From: Euclidia mi
Lineage: Eukaryota > Arthropoda > Insecta > Lepidoptera > Erebidae
Direction: 5' to 3'
Length of the DNA stretch: 64,000 nucleotides
Assembly (NCBI GenBank): GCA_944739405.2
Contig: OX123190.2
Coordinates: forward strand, 60,531,805-60,595,804
Made by a program: the position numbers and the translations under genes. Each line of letters begins with the position of its first letter. Position 1 is the stretch's first letter. Shown piece by piece: positions 19,711 through 28,550 of this stretch. The notes under the pieces are model-generated. The model was given only the letters and a program-made list of their open reading frames with translations. It was not told the DNA's origin and did not search any database.

Positions 19711-20095
19711 AAAGTGGATGCTCCTGTTTCACCATGTCTATTCTGAGGAGGCTAACTTAATGAATATCAAAATTAAAATTAAGTATTATGCTTGAGTATT
19801 ATTATGTACAGTTAATATACACAAGTGATATAGAAGGTGTAACAGTTGCAGCACCTTACAAAATGTAAATTATGTGTATTATGCAAAACCTGGGGATGAA
19901 AAAGAGTGACCGTGAGTTTTATTGCCCGTTCTTTCTCATGGTTCTACGCCCTTGCTTTGCGAACGTGGCAGTAAATGTAAATGTAGACTCATTAAGTAAT
20001 TATTTTATATTTTTTTTATTTTGACGTTCATAAGCGTCACATTGTGACCCAAATGAATAAAGGATTTTGACTTTAACTTTGACTTTGACTTCGTC
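19711..20095 (+). repeat. LINE 3'-end module, copy 3 of 3
   Basis: Plus-strand copy of the 3' end of the inner-LINE family (135-490), from AGTGGATGCTCCTG to AATGAATAAAGG plus a TTTGACTTTGACTT tail. It abuts the truncated edge of the LINE fragment at 18385-19690. Confidence 0.75.
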
Positions 20096-20200
20096 ACCTG
20101 CAATCTCAAGCCAACTCTTGTGGTAGGCGTCTAGGTCATCTCGCCACGCTTTTTGGGGCCGACGCTCACACTCACTGTAATTCGTGCGGGTCTTCATAAA
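20096..20200 (-). pseudogene. RTE-type RT C-terminal scrap
   Basis: Minus-strand reading TRTNYSECERRPQKAWRDDL followed by DAYHKSWLEIAGDE resembles the end of RTE-type LINE reverse transcriptases (RPQKRWxDDL pattern). Only ~35 residues survive. Recognition is from the family pattern. Confidence 0.5.
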
Positions 20201-20473
20201 TAATAAACAGCTAATACAAAGAATATCCAGGTTCGAAACAACCATTTGCAGATCTCACAAAATGTTATCCCGTGTGTGGGTAGATCCCATTAAACCAGTG
20301 TTGGGTCAGGCCTCCTTCACTTGGCCGTACCTATAGCGATAAGTGCCTACACTTTCGCGCAGCTTCCAAGCCCGCGTCGTTAGTTTGTTGTCATGGTTGT
20401 CACCGCTCGCACGCAGAGCGATTTTTGCTATTAAATTTGCTAGTAACGTGAATTTTAATAGTTAACAACAAAA

Positions 20474-20580
20474 ATGTCTCATCACAAGTCTGGTGCAAAG
20501 TATTGCTCATTTCACGGATGTGTGTCGAAAAAGGGAGATAAACGTGTGTCATTTTTTACATTACCTACAGATGCGGCAAG
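20474..20580 (+). CDS. First exon encoding N-terminal half of a THAP zinc finger, copy 1
   Basis: ATG at 20474 follows ACAAAAA. The 35 codons include KYCSFHGC (C-x4-C, the first zinc-ligand pair) and RVSFFTLPTDAAR, the usual THAP pattern before the first intron. The exon ends at AAG|GTAAGC, a consensus splice donor, exactly where THAP genes and P-like transposases often have an intron. The second ligand pair (C-x2-H) would be on a later exon that is absent. The reading frame is undamaged, although the rest of the gene is gone. THAP domains recognise transposon ends or promoters. Here the product, if made, would be a fragment. Confidence 0.65.
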
Positions 20581-20928
20581 GTAAGCTAAACTTATTAATA
20601 CCAAAGTACGTACTTTATGGGTGTTAGGCTTAATAGGTACTCAATGGGTCATTTCACACAAATTATGCTTTGTGTGTTAGACCTACCCACCTACCACTTA
20701 CTTATCTGCATATTTTAGATAATCGTGTTGTTTACCTACTCATAAAATTTGATTCATTGAAATTTTTAGTTTAAAGTAAATTATAATTGCTTAAGTAAGT
20801 AAGTAGTTACATACCTAGACGCAGAATTTACTAATAGCCTGAGTAATAAGGTGCAGTTACTTATTTATACCTAGCGAAAAGACGAAAAATACTTCCTAAG
20901 AATTCGTCAAGCCAACGTGAAATAAGTC

Positions 20929-21902
20929 TATAATAGTCAGATCCAAAACACTCTCCAATCTATTACTCAATGGCTCCAAGAACATAATTTAGAAATAAAC
21001 ACACTCAAAGCAAAAGTAATGCAGTTCAGGTCATACAAAAAAACACCCCTTTCTCTACACATAACACACGAAAATACACTAATAGAAGAGGTCAACACTT
21101 AGTTTATTGGGTATGAATATAGACACACATTTAAACTGGAAAACACATATAGATCACATCAAATCCAAATTATCTAAATTAACATACGCTCTATTTCAAA
21201 TTAAACACAGCACAGACACACAAACAGCATTGTCGGCATACTACGCATATGCATACTCCTGGCTGAGGTATGGGGTCATGCTTTGGGGTAACAGTGTAAA
21301 TGTAGAGGAATTATTTAAAATTCAAAAGAAATGTGTCAGAATACTAGCACATATAGACAATACGCAAAGCTGTAAACCTTACTTTACTAAACTAAATATC
21401 CTAACACTACCATCAATATATATACTCGATATATGTACATTCGTTTTCAGACAAAGTGACTCCTTTAATAAAGTGAAAGACATGCACAATTTAAATACAC
21501 GCCATAAAGACAGACTACACTTACCTCCTTCAAATACAAAAATGCTCAACGAGAGCCCATATTACATGGCTGTTAAGATATTTAATAAATTACCTAAATT
21601 TATTAAAGAAGAAAAGCTTGAAACAACATTTACTAAACGCCTACTAAATTTTTTCTGATCCAAAAATGCTATTAGTCTGTTACAGAATACCTAAATAATA
21701 AATGATTAGAATTCAGTTGTTATATAACAATTTTACAAATTATATAACAATTATAACAATGTTTTCTATTTACTTATCTTATAATTGCTAGTCAGCTCTC
21801 AATATTGCTATGCTTGAAAAAGGCGCTAAGTCTTAAGCACATACCATTGTATACCATCACCATGTACACTTAGTTTTGCAATAAATGATTTGAATTTGAA
21901 TT
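20929..21902 (+). mobile_element. LINE fragment inserted in the THAP element (974 bp)
   Basis: Flanked by TAAGTC at 20923-20928 and 21903-21908; the uninterrupted sequence is seen in the second THAP copy (26520s). Plus-strand coding starts within RT (ITQWLQEHNLEIN), has a stop before the thumb, then 183 residues with LNWKTHIDHIKSKLSK, RYGVMLWGNS, IQKKCVRILAHI, LNILTLPSIYILDI and IFNKLPKFIK, the C-terminal part of a CR1/Jockey-like ORF2. A non-coding 3' end follows, with tail TTTGAATTTGAATTTAAG. It is 5'-truncated like most LINE copies. Confidence 0.9.
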
Positions 21903-22337
21903 TAAGTCATCAAAAAATATCACTAACCATTAAACAAGGATATATCTAGGATTGTTTTAATTTAATAAAATTTACTGTGTAACCATACGCATTAAACATA
22001 GGATAATTATTTATTATTACGTGGTCAAGTAGGTAGATAGATGATGAATAAATATTATAGTAGCAGCGGCAAGTCGATAGACGACAACCCTAGCGCGACA
22101 GCTAGTGCGTCACGTCGCGCTAGACAGCGACAGCGTTATGTGTTAGAAAAGAGCGGGAACGGTTAGGTGAATATCGCAATAGGCACTGAGTGCTTATGCG
22201 AGCTGCATTGCACTTTGTTGCTCAGTAGCATGAATCGCAATTTCTTTAAATTGGTTTGCGAAATGATGCTTCTGTACGTTAGTACTATCTATTCTGTGGT
22301 TGGGTGGACAAGCAAGCGTTTAAACATTTCACCTTTT

Positions 22338-22613
22338 TTTTATATATAGACTCGCGCCTGTATCCCTAATGGGGTAGGCAGAAGTGTACATAATATTACA
22401 CCCATGAATGCATTGAATTAGGTAAATTATTGTAATACGAGGCGCGAGCCTATTGCTGTTAACGGGCACATCACCAGACTCCGCTACGACTGCTGCTACT
22501 GAGAATTCGGAAAAACCCAGTAACACTTTTGCCCGATCCGGGAATCGAACCCAGGACCTCCCATCAGCATTCGCATACGCTATCCACTGGACCACGGAAG
22601 CAGATTTCACCTT
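22338..22613 (-). mobile_element. tRNA-headed SINE (family with CTCGGGTTCGATTCCC box), complete copy
   Basis: Flanked by ATTTCACCTTTT at 22326-22337 and 22614-22625. On the minus strand the head has an A-box-like TGGTCCAGTGGATAGCG and a B box GGGTTCGATTCCC, then a body with CTCTGCCTACC-like sequence and an A-rich end. The head would carry an RNA polymerase III promoter. Related copies: 36696, 37244, 45695, 47195. Confidence 0.85.
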
Positions 22614-23289
22614 TTATGTAGTCAAAAACTTTACGTAAAAGTCGTACTTAATGAAGATAAAGAATAGTCAGACGACAGAGCAGTCGAATTAAATGTCTAT
22701 TAGGTACGCCTAAAAAGCTTGACTGTAAATCGATGATATAGAATTCGAATAAATGTTGTACCCATATCGTAACGTTATAAGTTCTTTAAATACCTCATAG
22801 AGCTATTCTGGCAGTTTATTATATCCTGTATCATAATAATTGGGTAACTTTATAGGACCGTTTATCGTTCTAGAAAAGTCAGTATTTGAAGTATCGGTAA
22901 CAATAGATTTGTAACATAATTGCTTCTCTTTATTGTTTCCATATTTACGTCTTTCATAAAGCTATTGAATTCGTGTAAAATAAACAAAAGAAATAACTCT
23001 CAATAAGATTTTTGTGAAATTGGTTTACTTTGGGGCTTTTCTTATAAGATGTTTGATGCTATTTTGAATTAATAAATAGGAGATTATTAAATTTTGTTAT
23101 ATTTCAACCACGTAGTCTGTTAGCAAAGTCATTATTTATTATTTAATAAAAACGCCCGCTTTTCTAATAAATATTGCAACACAGGACCTTAAAAAACACT
23201 TAGACAACGAATATCCACATTTAGAATAGCAATTAGTGAATCGCACGATGTGTTGTTCCGTGTGAAGATCAAACTCAGTACTCGCCAGA
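22614..23289. other. No recognised feature
   Basis: AT-rich, short chance open frames only. Nothing I can name. Confidence 0.5.
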
Positions 23290-23500
23290 GTATGAAGCGG
23301 TGAGGTGGTAACCGTTTAAACCACTACTCCTAATTAGTATGCAGTGAAATGTAAAGTACGTTTTGAGTATCATTGACCGGAAAACTCACTATAAACTGGA
23401 TGTTCATTGTGACCGTTGGTTGTATGTTTGTAAAGTCTCCAGCGACACGGGATTTATCCCTAGTGCGGGAGTTGTCGCTTTAAAAAAGAAAAAAGGAAAT
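23290..23500 (+). mobile_element. SINE-like copy with TTTGTAAAGTC...GGGATTTATCCC end
   Basis: The 3' portion (TTCATTGTGACCGTTGGTTG, GACACGGGATTTATCCCTAG, then an A-rich run) recurs at 54300-54400 and 58090-58197. The upstream part from about 23290 may be its diverged tRNA-like head. Family assignment is by shared sequence inside this window. Confidence 0.6.
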
Positions 23501-23568
23501 ATTGTTCCACAATGCTTACCTATGGTAGTGATAAGCGTGATGCAATATATGAGGGCTCCCGAGAAGGT

Positions 23569-23708
23569 CTACTTGGAGTCCATGGCGAGCTCAAGCGGCT
23601 GCGCGTCTGGGGACTGCCTCGCTGCCGCCACTATGGACGACTCAAACTTCCTCAGCTGCTCGTGGACTAACCTCGTCCAGTTGCGCTCGTAAAGGACGTT
23701 TAGACGCT
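23569..23708 (-). CDS. Putative 3'-terminal exon of a host gene
   Basis: Minus strand: a pyrimidine-rich acceptor (TTTTCTCCTTGTTACAG) followed by about 46 codons, RLNVLYERNWTRLVHEQL then RKFESSIVAAARQSPDAQPL, ending at TAG (23569-23571). The block is much richer in G and C, especially at third codon positions, than its AT-rich surroundings, and is not repeated elsewhere in the window. That is what an isolated conserved exon would look like. The exon would enter in phase 2 (the AG of the acceptor side completing a codon). No upstream exon could be recognised within the window; it may lie beyond several kilobases of intron, at higher coordinates. I do not recognise the protein family. It could also be a chance open frame in a GC-rich patch. 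Confidence 0.45.
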
Positions 23709-23713
23709 CTGTA

Positions 23714-25909
23714 ACAAGGAGAAAATAATATATAACGATTACGTTTTTTGTATACATACAAATATGCGCGTTTATTTTACATGAATTATGCGTGTGTTGA
23801 TGGAAGAAAATATTTATATAACAATACCGTTTCCTTGTAACATATGCGATGGAACAATATCCAGGAAACTGAGTGGAAAAATTTACTTTCAGTGTTGATC
23901 CAGTGATTACATTAAATAGTAATACTTCATTGTAAATTATATGTATTCTATATGACTTGGTATTAGCATAATCAAATCAGCCTATTATAATTATAGACGT
24001 GCATATGGGCATGGGCCTAGAACAGCCAAACATTGCCCTCGATCGCAACAAGATCGTCGGTCCACTTTGAACTCTAGGTATTACTCCTAGAACCATAAAT
24101 GCATTTCATATGATTACTTTAAGCACAGACTGAAATTTAAACTATAATTTATTACAGTATACTCCTAGAACCATAAATGCATTTCATATAATAACTTTAA
24201 GCACAGACTGAAATTTAAACTATAATTTATTACATAAGACACAGCCTGGACGAGTTGCATGTAAAAAATATAATATATATTAATAATTCCTGAGCAAAAT
24301 CAACAAGTCATTATTCAAAACGCCAACTCTTGAAGTCTCGATTCATTTACAAAATCGTCAGACGTCAATCATTTTGTGATCTAGAGTAACGCGTCTCTAG
24401 CATTTACAATTATTACAAAGATTAACTGTTATCCCCAAACTGGAATTGGCTATCAAGCACCAAGTATTTGCGATACCATCTCAAGTGAATAGACTATTAT
24501 AATTTCGGTGGGCAACACTCAAATTAACGAGGCTCGCAATCAGGCTTTGTTTAGTTTAATCAAAAGTGAAAATTACCATTATACTTTTAAGCGTTGGAGT
24601 TTGAGGAGATATTTTTTGCATTATATTGGTTACTTATCGGCTTCCAAATTTATAACAATGCTTTAATCTACTTTGAGGTCGTGAACTTGTGCTTTGGTAA
24701 CATAATGGTGAATCCCGTAGCAGGTATATTAAATCTTCTAGGTTCATTGTATGGTTCAACCAACAGCAAAGGTTAACGAATTGTGTTTTCCATTACGTAA
24801 GTCGTTAACCGCCACGTCACTGTCTTCGCTTTTAGTAAGATCAAAACTGTGACACGTTATACAGACTTTCGTATTTTGGTTAGTGCCAACGGGATGCTGT
24901 CCCTCCGTCCATGCGCCTATCTATCAGCGGGATGCATCCACTAACAACACGATATGGTGGGTAATTTATTTTATTGCCGCCATAAAAACCAATTATAAGA
25001 AGAGACCAAATGCGGATGGACTCGGAGTAGAATATAATATAATACAAATACTTCGCACTCGCATCTGACTCGCACTTGATCGGTTTTGTCTCTCTTTAGT
25101 TTCAGTAGCAACATAGCGGACTGAATTAGTGCACTATGTAAGCAATAAAAAGTTCACTGTACATATGTAAAGAGTTAATCCATCACCATACATATGAAAT
25201 GACTGTCCTGACTGTCATATCATCGCAGTGCTTAAAGTACTGAAGTTAGAAACTGGAAATTTGGATAGTGTTTACAAAATAATATAGTGACTTGTTTTAA
25301 TGTATGAATGACCGTTGCGTTATATTACTAACAATCAGCGAAGGGATATTTAACGTGCGCAGGCATAGGTGAAGCATCTCTAGTTATTACATCGATATTC
25401 AAATTGTTGAGTATTAAGCGGATCAGTTAATGCCACTTAAGCTTGTCAATAGCTACTAATCCAAGGTGAAGAAAATCAGTAGATCAACACTGATATTTTT
25501 TTAAAAACCTCAGCTACAAACTTGAAACTAACGTAAACAAGCGACACCCAGACTTGGGACAATAATTTGGCTTCTGACAGTGTCCCAAATGAGTATTGAT
25601 CCTGCCTCTCTGTTTTAAACAGCAAGGTTGCTACTTTGTCCGTGATGCCTTACGTGCTATTAACACGTTTACCGTCTATCAACAGCTAATACTATGACAC
25701 AATAAATTGTTGTTAGACACATCCACATGTATCATATAATGCTCATAACAATTTACCTTCATCCAAAAGTTTATAACCCACTTCTTGTGAAATGCGAGTC
25801 CTCACTTTACATTAGAAGATAAACAGGGAATTTCTTACTTTCTCACTGTATTCTATGCCATACCTAAACCAAATGATACAAATTTTGAACATGAATCCTT
25901 CAATTTCCT
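23714..25909. other. No gene recognised; contains a tandem duplication and a repeat scrap
   Basis: Intron-like AT-rich sequence if the exon at 23569-23708 is real. It contains the 78-bp tandem duplication at 24083-24236 and, at about 25056-25090, the words ACTCGCACTTGATCGGTTTT, a scrap of the repeat family ending at 36256. Otherwise nothing seen. Confidence 0.5.
24083..24236. repeat. Tandem duplication, 78-bp unit, two copies
   Basis: ACTCCTAGAACCATAAATGC begins at 24083 and again at 24161. The two units differ at only a few positions, so the duplication is recent. Confidence 0.9.
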
Positions 25910-26920
25910 CAGGCCTCCTTCACTCGGCCGTACTTACAGCGATAAGTGCCTACACTTTCGCGCAGCTTCCAAGCCCGCGTCGTTAGTTTGTTGTCATGGT
26001 TGTCACCGCTCGCACGCAGAGCGATTTTTGCTATTAAATTTGCTAATAACGTGAATTTTAATAGTTAACAACAAAATGTCTCATCACAAGTCTGGTGCAA
26101 AGTATTGCCCATTTAACGTATGTGTGTCGAAAAAGGGAGATAAACGTGTGTCATTTTTTACATTACCTACAGATGCGGCAAGGTAAGCTAAACTTATTAA
26201 TACCAAAGTACGTACTTTATAGGTGTTAGGCTTAATAGGTACTCAGTGGGTCATTTCACACAAATTATGCGTTGTGTGTTAGACCTACCCACCTACCACT
26301 TACTTATCTGCATATTTTAGATAATCGTGTTGTTTACCTACTCACAAAATTTGATTCCTTGAAATGTTTAGTTTAAAGTAAATTATAATTGCTTAAGTAA
26401 GTAAGTAGTTACATACCTAGACTCAGAATTTACTAATAGCCTGAGTAATAAGGTGCAGTTACGTATTTATACCTAGCGAAAAGACGAAAAATACTTCCTA
26501 AGAATTCGTCAAGCCAACGTGAAATAAGTCATCAAAAAATATTACTAACCATTAAACAAGGATATATCTAGGATTGTTTTAATTTAATAAAATTTACCGT
26601 GTAACCATACGCATTAAACATAGGATAATTATTTATTATTACGTGGTCAAGTAGGTAGATAGATGATGAATAAATATTATAGTAGCAGCGGCAAGTCGAC
26701 AGACGACAACCCTAGCGCGACAGCTAGTGCGTCACGCCGCGCTAGACAGCGACAGCGTTATGTGTTAGAAAAGAGCGGGAACGGTTAGGTGAATATCGCA
26801 GTAGGCACTGAGTGCTTATGCGAGCTGAATTGCACTTTGTTGCTTAGTAGCAAGAGTCGCAATTTTTTTAAATTGGTTTGCGAAGTGATGCTTCTGTACG
26901 TTAGTACTATCTATTCTGTG
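25910..26920 (+). mobile_element. THAP-exon DNA element, copy 2 (uninterrupted, 1011 bp)
   Basis: Collinear with copy 1 from CAGGCCTCC to CTATTCTGTG at over 95% identity by eye. Flanks differ from those of copy 1, and the bases ATTTC(C)T before and ATTTCTCT after resemble a decayed 8-bp target duplication. So the two copies arose by transposition, not by duplication of the region. The empty site for the LINE in copy 1 is visible at about 26527. Confidence 0.75.
26076..26182 (+). CDS. First exon encoding N-terminal half of a THAP zinc finger, copy 2
   Basis: Same 35-codon exon as in copy 1, with KYCPFNVC keeping both cysteines but changing the residues between them, and the same donor AG|GTAAGC at 26183. 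The cysteines, the SFFTLPTDAAR motif and the frame are preserved in both copies. The differences are few, so this is compatible with either recent spread or mild constraint. No downstream exon with the C-x2-H pair is found. Confidence 0.65.
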
Positions 26921-27339
26921 ATTTCTCTACGGAAATTAATTAACATACGTCCCTGAGGAGGCCGCGACTCATTTATAAGAAATTTTACATACGCTACAGG
27001 GTGTGTGGGTAAATGAAGGTACCTACTAGAAAATTATATCTGATTCAGTTTGTTAATTATAAAAATATACGATCAATTTATTAATGGTGCTCATTTAATT
27101 TCCACCTTAGGAAATTAATATCATATAGAGTTTTATTTTCTGCCCAATTCTAATCTACTTACATTATTACTACACTTTCATCTTTTCAAGGCCAGTTAGA
27201 TTTCACTTAAGTACTTTAGATATGTTTCTTGCGCATTACTCCGGTAATTCGAATAGAAAATTTGACAGGGACTGTAACAAATATGTTTACCTACGTAACG
27301 GGTCTGTATAGCGTGAATATTTAAAAATAAAAGGTAAAA
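26921..27339. other. No recognised feature
   Basis: AT-rich, no gene or named repeat seen. Confidence 0.45.
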
Positions 27340-27541
27340 TCTGGATGTATAAAATTCTTACGGTACTGACGGTCAGACAACGCACAGGAAAAACTATAGG
27401 GCGCATGAAGCTGAAATTTGGCGTGTCTGTTCCTTGGGAACCATAGGGCGCACAAAGAAGGGACTTCCCGCTATTCCCACGGGATCGAGAAGGAAAAGTG
27501 AAATTAAAATAAAATGTGCGGGCGTAGCTGCGGGCAGCCCT
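27340..27541 (+). mobile_element. Helitron-like repeat (ACTGAC family), copy 1
   Basis: TC-start (TCTGGATGTATAAAATTC), then TACTGACGGTCAGACA, GAAGCTGAAATTTGGCGTGT, CCCACGGGATCG and GTGCGGGCGTAGCTGCGGGC near the end. The CTAG terminus has decayed. The same family lies at 27725-27931 and 55078-55288. Confidence 0.6.
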
Positions 27542-27724
27542 TTGTGCCATTTTGTCTCGACTCTACCAAATATTTCGAATACAATCCAATTTGTCCACAT
27601 TCACCATAAGTTCTTTAACCTCTTATAGAAATCCAATCTATCAATAAATTTAAATAAACTCTCAATTAACGAATCAAATATTTACAAATACGTTTGATTA
27701 CCTACGGTACAGTCGACTATATTA

Positions 27725-27931
27725 TCTTAATATATAAAATCCTTGCGTTACTGACTGACTGACAGACACGCTACAGCCGAAACTATTGGGCGCAGGAAGC
27801 TGAAATTTGGCATGTATGTTCCTTGGGGACCGTAAGGGTGCATTAGGAAGGGATTTCCTGAAATTCCCACGGGATCGGCCAAAACGGGTAAATTTAAAAA
27901 AAATGCAGGCGTAGCTGCTGGCGTCCTCTAG
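27725..27931 (+). mobile_element. Helitron-like repeat (ACTGAC family), copy 2, ends intact
   Basis: A|TCTTAATATATAAAATCC ... GCGTCCTCTAG|T, with a GC-rich hairpin-like GGCGTAGCTGCTGGC just before the end, as Helitron 3' ends have. Non-coding. Confidence 0.7.
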
Positions 27932-28138
27932 TATACTATATATGCGATCGTTCTTCTGTACGGCTAATTAAAATTCCTGTAGATTAATTCGTAAACAAGT
28001 GAGCAGTTTTACTTCGGGACTCGAGAATTTTTGGTAATTCTATTTTGTTTACGTTTTTCTGTTTTTGGTTTTGTTATGACTATTGTATTTACCGTGCCTT
28101 GTTTGTTTTTAGTAAAAAGTAAAAAGTCTAGACTAAAG

Positions 28139-28530
28139 GCAGCGATAGCCTAGTGGAGATACCAACGGACTGCCATGCAGAGTGTATCGGGTTCGAATCC
28201 ACGGCGCGCACCAATGACTTTTCGTAGTTAAGTGCGTATTACATTGTTAATTATCGCTTGCCTCGTGCCTCGGAGAGCACGTTAAACTGTCGGACCCGGC
28301 TGCCATGAAGATCTTTGACAACCGTTACGCGGCGTCAGTACCCTCAAATAAACTGATACTGGTCTAAACTATGGAATATCGCTATCCCTTTGGGTTGCGG
28401 AGGGCAGACGGCAGTCGCTCTGTGTAAAAGTTGATATTCTGTCATATCTGGTTAGACCAGTAAGCGGAACTCGGGCTCCAAGGCGTGTTAGTATTGGATG
28501 CTACCGGGATAACGCTTAGGCGATGATGAT
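28139..28530 (+). mobile_element. tRNA-headed SINE with GATGATG tail, perfect target duplication
   Basis: Flanked by a perfect 20-base direct repeat at 28119-28138 and 28531-28550 (GTAAAAAGTC then TAGACTAAAG). The head carries an A box (GATAGCCTAGTGGAGATACC) and a B box (GGTTCGAATCC). The tail GATGATGATG matches RTE-type LINEs, which probably supplied the machinery. Related: 33790-34184, 43303-43590 and, more distantly, 44150-44332 and 44944-45240. Confidence 0.9.
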
Positions 28531-28550
28531 GTAAAAAGTCTAGACTAAAG

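Larger units (their letters stand above)
20307..22298 (+). mobile_element. THAP-exon DNA element, copy 1 (with LINE insertion)
   Basis: Begins CAGGCCTCCTTCAC and ends CTATTCTGTG, the same limits as the second copy at 25910-26920. GTTGGGT flanks both ends (20300-20306 and 22299-22305), a probable target duplication; an eighth base differs. Without the inserted LINE and its duplicated 6 bases the element is 1012 bp against 1011 bp in the other copy. It keeps a promoter-side region, a first exon encoding the start of a THAP domain, a splice donor, and about 700 bases of intron or 3' sequence, but no catalytic domain. A THAP domain at the N-terminus is characteristic of P-element transposases, so an internal-deletion derivative of such an element is likely. 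The ends are not an obvious inverted repeat. Confidence 0.75.

Noticed and set aside
20307..26920. Segmental duplication of a 1-kb region
   Set aside because: Similarity stops exactly at CAGGCC and TTCTGTG in both copies, and different short direct repeats flank each, so independent insertions fit better.
28139..28210. tRNA gene candidate (GATAGCCTAGTGG...GGTTCGAATCC)
   Set aside because: Part of a 392-bp SINE with target duplications; no closed acceptor stem.
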